A DNA stretch of 64,000 nt from the NCBI RefSeq assembly GCF_000092065.1, contig NC_009359.1:310001-374000 (forward strand), read 5' to 3'. The notes beneath the pieces are model-generated. The model saw only the letters and a list, made by a program, of their open reading frames with translations, searched no databases and was not told the origin of the DNA. Shown piece by piece: positions 27,701 to 36,903 of this stretch. The stretch comes from Ostreococcus lucimarinus CCE9901 (lineage: Eukaryota > Chlorophyta > Mamiellophyceae > Mamiellales > Bathycoccaceae). A program made the translations under genes and the position numbers. The first letter of the stretch is position 1, and every line of letters begins with the position of its first letter.

Positions 27701-29256
27701 CTTCACCGCGAACGCCTTCGGCGTCCACAGGAGAAGGCTTTGCTGCGGCTTTGATTCGCAGAGTCACGTTTACGCAGTCCGGTGAAAGCAAAGAAGAACC
27801 GAAGGATGAAGAAACCTACGTGCGCGATGCCGAGAAGGATGAACGTGACTTCGAATCGCTTCGCCATCTCAGTGAAAAAGTGGCGGCGCCCCCGATGGAC
27901 GAAAACTCGCATCTCGACGCTTGGCGGAGCGCAAATTTAGAAGGCGGCGTGTCGCGATGGACGCGTGCCATGCGACTCGTGAACGCGCTGGGGGATCACG
28001 GAGTGCCATTCATGAAAGGCGCGTATCCGGATAACACCGGTGCAGATGATGATGGACCGATTCGTATTCTGAGTTTGGATGGAGGCGGCATGCGTGGCAT
28101 CGGCACGCTCGTCATGTTGGAACGCATCCTAGAGGCTACGAATAGTTGGTGTGTCGGAGACTGCTTCGACCTCGTTGTAGGCACTTCCACGGGTGGTATC
28201 ATCGCTGTTGGTGCTGGTCTGCTTAGGATGACGACCGACGAGTTGCACGAGCTGTACGTCAAGATGGGCGATGAGATATTCCCTAGAAAAGCCGACTCAT
28301 CCTTGACTCACTGGTACAACCAAACGACAAAGTTCTACCACCGCGGTCGAGAAGAGGCAAGAAGTTTTGAGACTATGCTGCGCAAAGCGTTGCGAGAGGA
28401 AGCCGAAAAACCACTGTACAGTATCACGTCCCATCCACGTTGGTATTCCTCGACTTCTCCGCCGCCGCACGTCTGTCTAGTTTCACACCTCGTGAGTCGG
28501 TCACCTGCCACAACGTTTCTGATGCGTTCGTACAAACACGACGCGAGAGGCAAAAGCCATCTCGGCCACTTGCCAGGCGAACATCGTGCGAGCTTGTTGA
28601 ACTCAATTCGCGCGACGACTGCCGCGCCTTGGTTCTTGGAAGAGCTCAGGATGAAGAAAGAAATCGGGGGCGCTGGAGGTTTTGCACGAGAGCGTAAGTC
28701 TGAAGCCGATAACGCGAACTCTCGCGCGTCGCCCAACGACGTGGAAAAGAAGCAGACTACGGAAGACCATCGCCACGATCATCAAAGAGCACCGACAAAC
28801 GTCAATGCGGAGATCCGATTGATCGACGGCGCCATCGCGAGCAACAATCCCACCGCCGTCGCGGTCTTTGAAGCGCGTCGCTTGTTCTCAAAATCCCGAC
28901 CGCTCTGCGTCGTTTCTCTCGGCACCGGTGCCGCCGTTCCAAACTCTCGCGACGCGCGTCTATCCGGTTTCCCCGGTTGGCTCGACAATACCATCCACGC
29001 GTCGTGCGACGTCGCCCAAGTCGACGCCACCATCAGACACTTACTCGGCGCCGACGACGCGTATTACCGTTTCCAGCCAACCGCCGACGTCTTCAGCTGC
29101 GAGCTCAACGACGTCTCCCCCGAGACGTCGTCCAAGCTCAAGCACGCCGCCGCCGCGTACATGGACACCGTCGACGCCCAGGTTCGCGAGCTCGCCGAGA
29201 TTCTTCGCATCGCCGCCGCGCCCTCGCCATCGAACCGCCCAGACGGCGCGCGATGA
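24772..29256 (+). CDS. Giant patatin-like phospholipase / lipid acyl hydrolase
   Basis: 1494 residues, single exon. The catalytic patatin domain is C-terminal: oxyanion motif DGGGMRG (~1103), nucleophile motif GTSTG (~1137) and the catalytic Asp in DGAIASNNP (~1352), so it is predicted active. The layout resembles the large plant patatin enzymes (Arabidopsis PLA1/At1g61850 type), where a helical ARM-like region precedes the lipase. Here residues ~530-700 are helical (VDMLLVEIILSRGALAVVE). The N-terminal ~400 residues look beta-rich and are unassigned. A Ser/Thr/Glu-rich linker lies around 730-830. Membrane galactolipid or phospholipid turnover is the expected role. Confidence 0.9.
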   Translation: MTLRFRRPRVGKVWEHGAAVDVVVERADDFDRDRARECEISLVGQGAWMRSSKHATLGKISFREGEGEGERELDEGKLTWRVPEDVPSGEYELKASVPNSRPAIETTTRIVISERMKARRTSAGTCEATWDARAIPGDYTAEDGWKLAIDITPVIEEGEDVNAVVSHAFILAAESGLKTHTKDGTRILCDISEAERESRRKTLRLLPNRACDIALCAFGDESDAMADYVTLRVRVDMSQTMMEVCASGHPSQTISSRSVHSADGYYSRSPPIKSIEKKPDGEELKDVTNIDDREAVLKDDLSLGRWAAEESTDGWRQEPGLNVLVVRADDFQPIYECTWDTSGGARRAKEIETQLQSFMKSFFDGGAVDVARKSVPEHFLCITTCGQWSGGTAKISEKISKALQLVLVGILGSDKGDDGVSARIHKALAVPDKPLAIAAVSYGSARDEVHTWVDVSEPKGKAIIKTSLSNSNGAWYPTLIQRGEGEHASDWYIPWRNYAREGWSVLSEDARVQRYSQLIGDIRHMVFDAESGSRVSVYNLVRALVKYASRRSGDKSLVPTVDMLLVEIILSRGALAVVECVNAGAVEYVVDRVLSCVREDATHDKLEVLDKAYIKSLLKLLTVDDFAMYAEGIRRGAADAALRVIHAFWNGSSTFFDSNSREMLSQLAEHMALTDLATVRMVAKDEHSMTAFTAIRSSLTCAAPYSGEISGKVHILDILPANEQDGLIELPTSPRTNDDVSPVMTPAQKILQAYDEIWEGGESPDKDGDKEWTMVETGADQVNQPDNAASSSLQIEEPVMHTPEPIKRTMSGQIESAPEQPLDGIVILCAKGGDWNTHISMIRQAPRLMWRARERGARAVIFTWPRRGLACVPVQPLLSSPNFDNVTNIPSFVMCAESLTRLLQFSDDCTLKIEIPPNGLVGTAEALAKRIGNQLMAACADRPPPMTPSVTPPIAGRFRGRFKHTDAQTLLPREDVSSPRTPSASTGEGFAAALIRRVTFTQSGESKEEPKDEETYVRDAEKDERDFESLRHLSEKVAAPPMDENSHLDAWRSANLEGGVSRWTRAMRLVNALGDHGVPFMKGAYPDNTGADDDGPIRILSLDGGGMRGIGTLVMLERILEATNSWCVGDCFDLVVGTSTGGIIAVGAGLLRMTTDELHELYVKMGDEIFPRKADSSLTHWYNQTTKFYHRGREEARSFETMLRKALREEAEKPLYSITSHPRWYSSTSPPPHVCLVSHLVSRSPATTFLMRSYKHDARGKSHLGHLPGEHRASLLNSIRATTAAPWFLEELRMKKEIGGAGGFARERKSEADNANSRASPNDVEKKQTTEDHRHDHQRAPTNVNAEIRLIDGAIASNNPTAVAVFEARRLFSKSRPLCVVSLGTGAAVPNSRDARLSGFPGWLDNTIHASCDVAQVDATIRHLLGADDAYYRFQPTADVFSCELNDVSPETSSKLKHAAAAYMDTVDAQVRELAEILRIAAAPSPSNRPDGAR

Positions 29257-29347
29257 AATCCAAATTGAAAAGCCGTTAGCCAAGCATCGACTGACTAATC
29301 ATTCCACCCTCCGGCCCGCACACGTCGCCTCGCGCGCCGCGGGCGCC

Positions 29348-32300
29348 ATGCTGGCGCACATCGCGAAAACCGTGAGCGACACGGTGCAGAAAACCACGCG
29401 CGCGCGCGCGTGCGAGCGTTTAAAGCCGTCCGGGACGCTCGCGCTCGACAAACAGACGGGCGCGGTTCGCGCGCTCGGAGTCGTCGACGAACGCCTGCTC
29501 GGCGCGTGCGATGACGGCGGACTGCGTTGTTGGAGCACCACGTCGGGGGCGCTGACGTCGCAAGCGCGCGCGCACGCGGGCGCGGTGACGGCGATGGTGA
29601 CGTCGAAGGATGGGACGCGCGTGACGAGCGCCAGCGAGCGCGGCGACGCGGCGACGCGAGACGCGCGCACGGGCGTCGTGACGATGGAACTCGAAAATGG
29701 CGTCGATGCCGTTGCGCTGTGGTGCCTCGGGATGTTGACGAGCGGAGAGTTGGTGGGAGGGGACGACGTGGGGAGGATTTTCGTGTGGGAGGACGGCGAA
29801 CGGTTTCCAATTTGGCGATTCGCGTCGACGGCCGAGTCGGCGCCGATGCCTGGGAAGGCAAAACGTCTGAAGCCTTCGGAAGGGCCGCCTGATCGCGTGC
29901 ACGCGGTGTCGGGGTGGGTGCATCGTTCGACGGGGAAGGAGTTCGTGGTGAGCGGGAACGGGCATGGGATTCTGAGTCTGTGGACGGTTCGCGTGGGCAA
30001 GCCGGTAGCGGAGTTCGGTCCTGACGACGGCGGGCATCGGGGCGCGATTCACACCGTGTGCGATAACGAAGGCGTGATCGTTACCGGTGGGGCGGATGGG
30101 CGCGTGTTGGCGTGGTACGTCAACGAAGAAGGTCAGCTTCTCGGTCCACCGGAGGAACTCAGCGTCCACGGACATCACACGGGCGCCGTGTTATGCGCGG
30201 CGAGCATCCGTCCCGGCTTTGTGTGCACGGGAGGCGTCGATGGACGCGCGTTGGTGTGGGATATCAAGGCGCGAGCAGTATTATTTGAGTGTCCGGGCAC
30301 GAAATCGGCGGGAGCTGTGCGGTCGCTCGCCTTCGATGGAAATGGTGTGCTTTACGTCGGATGCGCTCTGTCACAAATTTCACGATGGGAATTGCCGAGC
30401 GACGAGTTTCTCAGCTCTCGCAGTCGCGACGAGCTCCCCTTACTAACGCGTAACATGAGCAGCGAAAACATTAGTCAAGCTGTGCCACACTCGGTGAGCG
30501 CGCCGACCCCGAAGCGAGACGTCGCCGCGGAAGAATTGAGTCTCGCAGATACAATCAAGACGCTGGACGCCGTTCGCAAAGAGTGTGAGCGTTTACGAGA
30601 GTCAGACAGGAGTCGCGCATCGAAGGTTATAGGCCTTGAAAAGGAGCTCGTGACCGTGAACAAGTCGCTTGCTAACGTCGGAGAGGAAAATCAGCGACTC
30701 AGGGCCAAGGTAGATTCGATGGCGCCAACGCCGAGCGTTGCGCCGAAGGACGACGAAATCGAGGCGCTGCGCAAGAAGTGCGACAAGATGGAGAACATCG
30801 CTCGTAAGCAAAAGACGAAAATCGAAGAGCTGAAGGGCGAGTTACAATCGGCGGAAAGCTCGCGTGCCGAGGACCAAAAGCGCGCGACAGACGAGCTCGA
30901 GGCGTCGAACGAGAAGCTGGCAGGCCTGCATAAAGAGCTTGAAGAAGCGCTCGCGGGCGCTCAGGGTGAAGGTTTGAGCGTGGAGGACATGATGGCTGCA
31001 GCCGAGAAAGCTTTGCTGAGTCCAGAGCCTGCGACGAGTGAAGCATCCCAGGAAATGATGCGCGAGCTGCATAGCGTGCGGGAAGAATTGCAACTGTCTA
31101 AACAAGACGTCGCGAGTGCGGAGCAGACCATCGCAAAATTGCGCACGCAGCACGATGTGCTCACCGCACGCGCAAAGGAAATAGAGGAACAGAGCCAATC
31201 CCTTTCACAATCACAAGACGCAAAAGTGGCGACGTTACGTGAGGATGTGACATCCCTTCGCGAAAAACTCGGGTCAAAGGATGCGGAATTAGACGATTTG
31301 CGCAAGCAACTCGGCGAAGCGAAGAAGCGAGCCGAAGCGCTCGATAGGGAACGTCTCGAACTCACGGCGCAATGCGAAGAAACATCAAGGCACCATAAAG
31401 ACGTTGACGCATCAAACGCTGAGGTTACAAGAATGCGCGAAAAATTTGAAAACGCAGTCACGAAAGGCAAAGGATTCCAAGAAGAAGGCAAAAAGCTCCG
31501 CGCAGAGCTTGAGGCGAAACACGTGGAGCTGGCCCAAGCTCAGGATGTTTCGACTTCGATGCGGGCTCGCGTGACAGAGCTTATGGCGAGTTTAGACGCC
31601 GCAAACGAGAAAGTCACCGATGGGCTTCGGCTTCTTGCGCAGAAGGAGGAAGAAGTAGCCAGGAGTGCGTCGACATTGAAAACCGTCGAGAATGCGGCGA
31701 AAGAACTCAACACAGCGAAAGCGGAGACAGCCAAACTGCAGCAAAAGTTTGATAACGCGGTCAAGAAAGGAAAAGGATATCAAAGCGAGTGCGGTGCGCT
31801 CACCGCTCGGCTGAAAGAACGCGAGAGCGCGTTGTCGGCATCAAATGCGTCAAAGGCTCAGGTTGAATCACAGCTTGCCGCTGCTGTCGCAGAAATTGAG
31901 CTCGTGCGTTCCGAGCTCGAGACAAGACTTGACGACGTGCAGCGCAATTCCACAAAAGATACCGAAGAACTTAATTCATTGCGCGAGCGCTTGCACGACG
32001 CCGAGGCGCGCCTTCGTGCTGCAGAAGATACGAAGGGCTCCGCCATTGCGGAGCGCGAAGGTAAAATCTCTGCGCTGGAGAAGCAAATTAACGAGTCAGA
32101 TGCGAACTTTGAGCGGATGCGCACCGAACTAGCAGCGCGTGATGAGGAACGCGATCGACTTATATCGCAGATCAAATCGAGCGAAGCGGCCCAGGAGGAG
32201 CTTCAAAAGCTTCGCTCGAGCATCGAGTCATACGAGACGGAAATGGTGTCTCTCAAGACTGCGATAGACACGGCGAAGACAAAATTTGCCAATGCGGTTA

Positions 32301-33322
32301 AGAAAGGGAAAGGATTTCAAGAAGACGCTAATAAACTTCGTGATGAATTAGCCGCGAAAGATGCCGAGCTTGCACATGCCCGCGGCGAGTCAGCTTCGGT
32401 AGACACTCACCGCGCTGAGCTCGCGGCGAGTTTAGATGCTGCGAACGCGAAGATCTCAGATGGCCTTCGCCTTCTTGCGCAGAAGGAAAACGAAATCTCG
32501 GGTCTGGCGGCGGAGTTGAAAGCAGTCCAAAGTCGATGTACTACGCTCGAAGAGGATATCAGCAAGAGAGACGCCAAGAAGAACGATGAAATCGAGCAAG
32601 ATGTGCGGGGACAGCGGTGGCTCGAGGAGCAAGCACGCGCTGCGGCGGAGTCTCAAGTGAGAGATTTGGCGGAGGAGAACGAACGACTGAAGCAAGAAGT
32701 TGCGGCAGCAGCGGCTGCAGCGCAGGACGCGTGGCAAGTTGCGGCGAGCCACGGCGTGCGTCCTGGAGATTCTCGGCCTGTGAGCGAAGTGGGGTCCCCC
32801 GTTCGCGAAGGCTATGGTCATCGAGCACGCTCGCTCTATCAACAACCAACGTATCGAGGTGCCATGTCGATGGTGCACGAAAGGAACGACATGGTTGTAC
32901 CCAGAGAAGACTACGACCGCGTCAAGGAGCGATGTGTAAAATTGAAGAGAGATTTAGAGGCGGCGAAGCAGGCGGCAAAGGAAGCTGTGCAGCAAGTCAT
33001 CAACCGTTTGGAGCTGGAAGTGATGGCCAAAATTCATGCTGAATCTTCCGCGAAAGCCGCAGAAGCGGAATGTGATCGCGCGTGGGCGCACGCAAAAGAC
33101 GCGCTAGCTACGGCGCGCGAGATGCAAAAGCAACCGGCTCGTCAGCTAGCTGTCGCCGAAGCGTCAAGCGTCAAGCCACAGCCACCCCCGGGTACGCGCG
33201 CGGCGGTTGCGATGGAGCGTCAAAACGGTAACGGCGTGGTCGTCATTCGACAAGAACACTTAGCATCGATCGTCGCCGCGCTCCTCTCATTCATCATCGG
33301 AACGTGGTTTGCGAAATTCTAG
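29348..33322 (+). CDS. WD40-coiled-coil protein with C-terminal tail anchor
   Basis: 1324 residues from the ATG at 29348; the frame is open farther upstream but there overlaps the lipase gene. Residues 1 to about 360 form a WD40-like propeller (GAVTAMVTSKDGTRVTSASE, AIHTVCDNEGVIVTGGADGRVLAWYV). Residues ~390-1270 are long coiled coil with three NAV(K/T)KGKG(F/Y)Q motifs (about 702, 803, 982). A ~73-residue block around the first and third copies is duplicated. The protein ends in a single hydrophobic helix (IVAALLSFIIGTWFAKF), which predicts tail anchoring. The shape suggests a golgin-like tether or organelle-surface scaffold; that is inference, as no ortholog is recognised. Confidence 0.85.
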   Translation: MLAHIAKTVSDTVQKTTRARACERLKPSGTLALDKQTGAVRALGVVDERLLGACDDGGLRCWSTTSGALTSQARAHAGAVTAMVTSKDGTRVTSASERGDAATRDARTGVVTMELENGVDAVALWCLGMLTSGELVGGDDVGRIFVWEDGERFPIWRFASTAESAPMPGKAKRLKPSEGPPDRVHAVSGWVHRSTGKEFVVSGNGHGILSLWTVRVGKPVAEFGPDDGGHRGAIHTVCDNEGVIVTGGADGRVLAWYVNEEGQLLGPPEELSVHGHHTGAVLCAASIRPGFVCTGGVDGRALVWDIKARAVLFECPGTKSAGAVRSLAFDGNGVLYVGCALSQISRWELPSDEFLSSRSRDELPLLTRNMSSENISQAVPHSVSAPTPKRDVAAEELSLADTIKTLDAVRKECERLRESDRSRASKVIGLEKELVTVNKSLANVGEENQRLRAKVDSMAPTPSVAPKDDEIEALRKKCDKMENIARKQKTKIEELKGELQSAESSRAEDQKRATDELEASNEKLAGLHKELEEALAGAQGEGLSVEDMMAAAEKALLSPEPATSEASQEMMRELHSVREELQLSKQDVASAEQTIAKLRTQHDVLTARAKEIEEQSQSLSQSQDAKVATLREDVTSLREKLGSKDAELDDLRKQLGEAKKRAEALDRERLELTAQCEETSRHHKDVDASNAEVTRMREKFENAVTKGKGFQEEGKKLRAELEAKHVELAQAQDVSTSMRARVTELMASLDAANEKVTDGLRLLAQKEEEVARSASTLKTVENAAKELNTAKAETAKLQQKFDNAVKKGKGYQSECGALTARLKERESALSASNASKAQVESQLAAAVAEIELVRSELETRLDDVQRNSTKDTEELNSLRERLHDAEARLRAAEDTKGSAIAEREGKISALEKQINESDANFERMRTELAARDEERDRLISQIKSSEAAQEELQKLRSSIESYETEMVSLKTAIDTAKTKFANAVKKGKGFQEDANKLRDELAAKDAELAHARGESASVDTHRAELAASLDAANAKISDGLRLLAQKENEISGLAAELKAVQSRCTTLEEDISKRDAKKNDEIEQDVRGQRWLEEQARAAAESQVRDLAEENERLKQEVAAAAAAAQDAWQVAASHGVRPGDSRPVSEVGSPVREGYGHRARSLYQQPTYRGAMSMVHERNDMVVPREDYDRVKERCVKLKRDLEAAKQAAKEAVQQVINRLELEVMAKIHAESSAKAAEAECDRAWAHAKDALATAREMQKQPARQLAVAEASSVKPQPPPGTRAAVAMERQNGNGVVVIRQEHLASIVAALLSFIIGTWFAKF

Positions 33323-33338
33323 AAGTTGCCATTAAATT

Positions 33339-34142
33339 CTACTTGCTGAAAATGTCTTTGATACCATCGAGGAGCGATACACCGCGCTTCGGTCCGTTGA
33401 ACGCATCGAAAATCTTTCCAACTGCACTTTGCGGCTCGAAACGCGCCATTATTCTCTCGAATCTTGGATCCTGCCGCAGAATAGAGATGTCCTCGTCCTT
33501 GCGTATAGCCGGGTACTCGTCGTATCCGCGTTCGAGTGCCGCATTCAACGACGCCAGCCCTTCGCTCACATTACCGAGTTTTGCGTGACAGCACGCCGTG
33601 TTGTATCGAATCGCAATTTCTTCTCCAGCACTCAGCTCTCTTGGTTTGAACCCGGCGCTCGGCCCCGCTGGGGCGACTACGGATTTCCGATACCGTACCG
33701 GTCCGCTTCCCGCGAGCGTCGCCGCGCGCGCAAACGTGGCCAACGCCTTCTCGTAGTCCCCAGCCGCGTACTCTCTCTGTCCATCCGTGATGCACTCCCC
33801 CGCCGTATTCGCCATTCTTTCCTTCTCTTGCTCTTCTCGCAGCGATGCGAACGCGGCGTCGTCAATCATCTGCGGCACCGTCGCCCCAGCCGCGCCCACG
33901 AGCGCCGCCAAATCCGCGTCGCTCAGCTCCTGCAGGTTCGCCACGCCCACGTCCTCCGTGGAGTCGAAATCCATCCCAGCGTCATCATCAGCGTTCGCGT
34001 TCCACGTCAGCGGGTCGTTGGCGTCGAAAGCGCGTCCACGGGCGACGACGGCCGGTCGACGGCGAGGATGACGACGGTTCGCGAGCGAAGACTTCAACGG
34101 TGCCGCGGGCGCGCGCGCGTCGATCACGGACGCGGCGTGCAT
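33339..34142 (-). CDS. Plastid-targeted TPR-like protein
   Basis: 267 residues from the ATG at 34142 (MHAASVIDARAP), chosen because a transit-like Arg/Ala/Pro region follows directly; the frame is open to 34250. Residues ~120-250 contain TPR-type helices (DGQREYAAGDYEKALATFARAATL, AIRYNTACCHAKLGNVSEGLASLNAALERG), followed by an RQDPRFERIMARF segment common to plant chloroplast TPR proteins. Likely a protein-protein adaptor in the plastid. It converges with the coiled-coil gene, 16 bp away. Confidence 0.82.
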   Translation of the reverse strand: MHAASVIDARAPAAPLKSSLANRRHPRRRPAVVARGRAFDANDPLTWNANADDDAGMDFDSTEDVGVANLQELSDADLAALVGAAGATVPQMIDDAAFASLREEQEKERMANTAGECITDGQREYAAGDYEKALATFARAATLAGSGPVRYRKSVVAPAGPSAGFKPRELSAGEEIAIRYNTACCHAKLGNVSEGLASLNAALERGYDEYPAIRKDEDISILRQDPRFERIMARFEPQSAVGKIFDAFNGPKRGVSLLDGIKDIFSK

Positions 34143-34453
34143 ATCCGGAACGTCGAGGTGTGAGTTGGGATGATCGAGCGAGCGTGGCGCGCGGCGTCGG
34201 GCGGTCGTGGGGAAGTGGCGTCGTCCAGAGGGGACTGGCGCTATCCACAACGTCGAGGTCGCCGACGGCTGGCGAGGTGCAACGTGCTTGATGCGTGATG
34301 TTGTTAGAGAAAAATTGCTGTTGTGTCAAATTGAAGCGCCAGTTCTATTCTAAACAATATATGAATGAATGGTTAACGTTGTGATTGGGTTGCAGTGAGC
34401 ACTTGTCCGGAGCTCGGTAAGATACACGGGAAGCTTTAGTTTTAAGCGATCCT
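34143..34453. other. 311-bp intergenic stretch
   Basis: It lies between the start of the TPR gene and the stop of the DEAD-box gene, both minus strand. The central part (about 34300-34390) is AT-rich relative to its surroundings and probably belongs to the helicase 3' UTR. No gene or structured RNA is evident. Confidence 0.6.
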
Positions 34454-36823
34454 TTATTCGGACCAGCCGCCCCAGCTGGAGCCGCCGGATCGAGCGGGCG
34501 CACGATCGCGACCACCGCCACCGCCGCCGTAGCCATCACCGCCGTAATCGCGTCTTGGGGGACGATCGTTGTAATCGCGTCTCGGCGGACGATCGCCGAA
34601 GTCGCGCCGGGGGCGGTCGCCTCCTCCTCCGTCTCGACGTTCGTAGCCGCCCTCGCTTCGGCCGCGGTAGCCTCCCCCGCCATCACGATCGCGGCCACGG
34701 AAACCGCCGTCACGGTCACCTCCATAGCCCCGTCCGCCGCCACGGCCACGGCGCTCAAAGCCACCGCCGCCGCCCCGACCTCGGCCGCCGCCTCGGCCAT
34801 AGCCTCGGCCGCCGCCTCGGCCGCGTCGACCGCCGAACCCAGAGCGTTCTCGCGTTTGTTCAGCCATGAGATCAGGAAGTATCGTACAGACGCTCAGATC
34901 GAAACCATTCAAGTCCGTGACGGTTTCAAGATCCTTCATGTACGCGGCATCGATGTCGAAGCACAATCCGTTCTTGCTCTCCATGAAACGAATCTTGCCG
35001 CATCCATCCGCGAGCTTGCGGTCGATTTCAGTCAAAGCGCGAAGCAAGTCGCCCGCTCGGATCGCAGGCTCACTTCCTTCGCGGTCCAGAACCATATACG
35101 TGCACGAATTGGGCGCACCGGTGAGGAGCGATCGCGGAGGCGGCGCCTCCGTCTGCCCGCTGATGGCGGCCAGAGCGGCGGCCAGAAGCTTGGTGACTTC
35201 CTCGTCGGTGTCCGCCGGCAGCAGGCGAGCAGCGGCGGGAGAGAAATAAGGTAACAGTTCATCGTCCACTTTCGTGAGGACGTTAGAAGCGGTAACAGCG
35301 CAGGCGTCCATGACCTCCGTCGACGACGGAATGCCGATGGTGCGGAATTCGCATCCAGTTTCCTTTTTGATGCGACGAATCATGTAGGATTCGCGATCGG
35401 TGTGCATCGCGATCGCGGCACCGAGTTGTCCAGCGCGGCCGGTACGACCGCATCGATGCACGAACGATTCGACGTCGTTCGGGAGCTCGTAGTGAATGAC
35501 CAAGTCGACGTCGGAAATGTCCAAGCCGCGAGCGGCGACGTCGGTGGCAATGAGCACGCTGAAGCGGTTGTCACGGAATCGCTGGAGGGTGCGCTCGCGC
35601 TGCGCTTGAGCGATGTCGCCGTGGAGAACTTCAGATGCCACGCGACGACCGAGCGCGGCGGTGAGTTCATCGGCCGCGCGCTTGGTTTGCGTGAAGCAAA
35701 TAGCCTTCTTATCCTTGGCGTACACGGTGACGAGGTCCATGACGATGGAGGTTCGGTTCGCGTGCGACACGGCGCACGACATCAAATCAATCGTGTCCGC
35801 GACTTTTTGCTTGGAGTCACCGACCAAATCAACCACGACGTGCCCGGGTTTCAAGAACTTCTTCGTGATTTGCTTCACCCAGCTCGGCATCGTCGCCGAG
35901 AACAAAAACGTTTGGCGGCTCTCCGGGCAGTCTTGCAGAATCGCCTCCACGTCTTCCTCGAACCCGACGTTCAACATCTGATCCGCCTCGTCGAGCACCA
36001 CAAATTCGATTTCGCCCAAATCCAAGCTTCGTCTGTTCATCAAATCCTGCACCCGACCCGGGGTACCGACGACGATGTCGACCCCTCGACGAAGTTTACC
36101 CTCTTGCTGACCGATGGGCGTCCCCCCGTACACGCACACCGTCTCCAACGACGGCGCGGTGATGCAAATTTCGTTCTCAACCTGCTTCGCCAGCTCTCGC
36201 GTCGGCGCCAACACGATGCATTTCGGATTTCTCGACCGTCCGCTCGTTCCATCCGTCAACAATCGCTCAATCACCGGCAGCGCGAACGCTAGCGTCTTCC
36301 CCGTCCCCGTTCTCGCCCTTCCCACGACGTCCTCTCCCGACAGCGCCGGTTTCAGCACCGCCTGCTGTATCGGAAACAGCGTGTCCACGCCTCGTTTTCT
36401 CAGCGCCGCCACCGTGATCGCCGACATTCCGAAATTCCCCACGTCCATCGGGTCCGCGTCCGCCTTCACCTTTATCACGACCTCGTCCTCGTCCGCGACG
36501 TACCCCTCCTCCAGCGCGCTCTCGCGCTCGTCCGGCGCGTACCGCCCCGCGAACGCGTCGTCGTCGTCCGCATCGTCCTCGTCGTCGTCGCCGAACGCGC
36601 CGTCGATCTTCGCGAGCAATCGCGCGTCGTCGCCGTCGTCGTCGGCGGCGAATCCCGCCGCCGCCGCCGCCGCCGGTCGCGCCGTCGTCGACGCGCGATG
36701 GCGACGCGCGACGGCGGCGGGACGGCGCGCGAGCGCGTCGGCGCGCCGCGGGATCGCGCGCGCGTTCGCGGGGCGCGCGGCGGCGCGCGCGAGCGTCGCG
36801 AAGGCGACGGCAAAGGACGCCAT
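34454..36823 (-). CDS. DEAD-box RNA helicase, plastid RH3-like, with GUCT-like and RGG tail
   Basis: 789 residues from the ATG at 36823. A ~55-residue Arg/Ala-rich presequence and an acidic linker precede the core. Helicase motifs: ARTGTGKT (I, ~170-177), PTRELA (Ia), DEAD (II), SAT (III), ARGLDI (V) and HRCGRTGRAG (VI). After the core, a domain starting TGAPNSCTYMVL resembles the GUCT RNA-binding fold of plant RH3/Nucleolin-II-like helicases. The C terminus is over 100 residues of Gly-Arg-Tyr RGG repeats ending GGWSE. RH3-type enzymes assist group II intron splicing and ribosome assembly in chloroplasts; organelle choice here is inferred from the presequence. Confidence 0.93.
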   Translation of the reverse strand: MASFAVAFATLARAAARPANARAIPRRADALARRPAAVARRHRASTTARPAAAAAAGFAADDDGDDARLLAKIDGAFGDDDEDDADDDDAFAGRYAPDERESALEEGYVADEDEVVIKVKADADPMDVGNFGMSAITVAALRKRGVDTLFPIQQAVLKPALSGEDVVGRARTGTGKTLAFALPVIERLLTDGTSGRSRNPKCIVLAPTRELAKQVENEICITAPSLETVCVYGGTPIGQQEGKLRRGVDIVVGTPGRVQDLMNRRSLDLGEIEFVVLDEADQMLNVGFEEDVEAILQDCPESRQTFLFSATMPSWVKQITKKFLKPGHVVVDLVGDSKQKVADTIDLMSCAVSHANRTSIVMDLVTVYAKDKKAICFTQTKRAADELTAALGRRVASEVLHGDIAQAQRERTLQRFRDNRFSVLIATDVAARGLDISDVDLVIHYELPNDVESFVHRCGRTGRAGQLGAAIAMHTDRESYMIRRIKKETGCEFRTIGIPSSTEVMDACAVTASNVLTKVDDELLPYFSPAAARLLPADTDEEVTKLLAAALAAISGQTEAPPPRSLLTGAPNSCTYMVLDREGSEPAIRAGDLLRALTEIDRKLADGCGKIRFMESKNGLCFDIDAAYMKDLETVTDLNGFDLSVCTILPDLMAEQTRERSGFGGRRGRGGGRGYGRGGGRGRGGGGGFERRGRGGGRGYGGDRDGGFRGRDRDGGGGYRGRSEGGYERRDGGGGDRPRRDFGDRPPRRDYNDRPPRRDYGGDGYGGGGGGRDRAPARSGGSSWGGWSE

Positions 36824-36903
36824 TCGCGCGAATGCGTCGGCGTGTGCGGCGAGGGGCTCTTGACATTTGACGCCGAGACGCGAGACGCGAAGAAGGAATA
36901 CAG

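Noticed and set aside
29289-29295. GACTGAC between the lipase and the WD40/coiled-coil gene as a possible intron
   Set aside because: No AG acceptor occurs in the following ~45 nt, so it does not fit the pattern of the confirmed introns.
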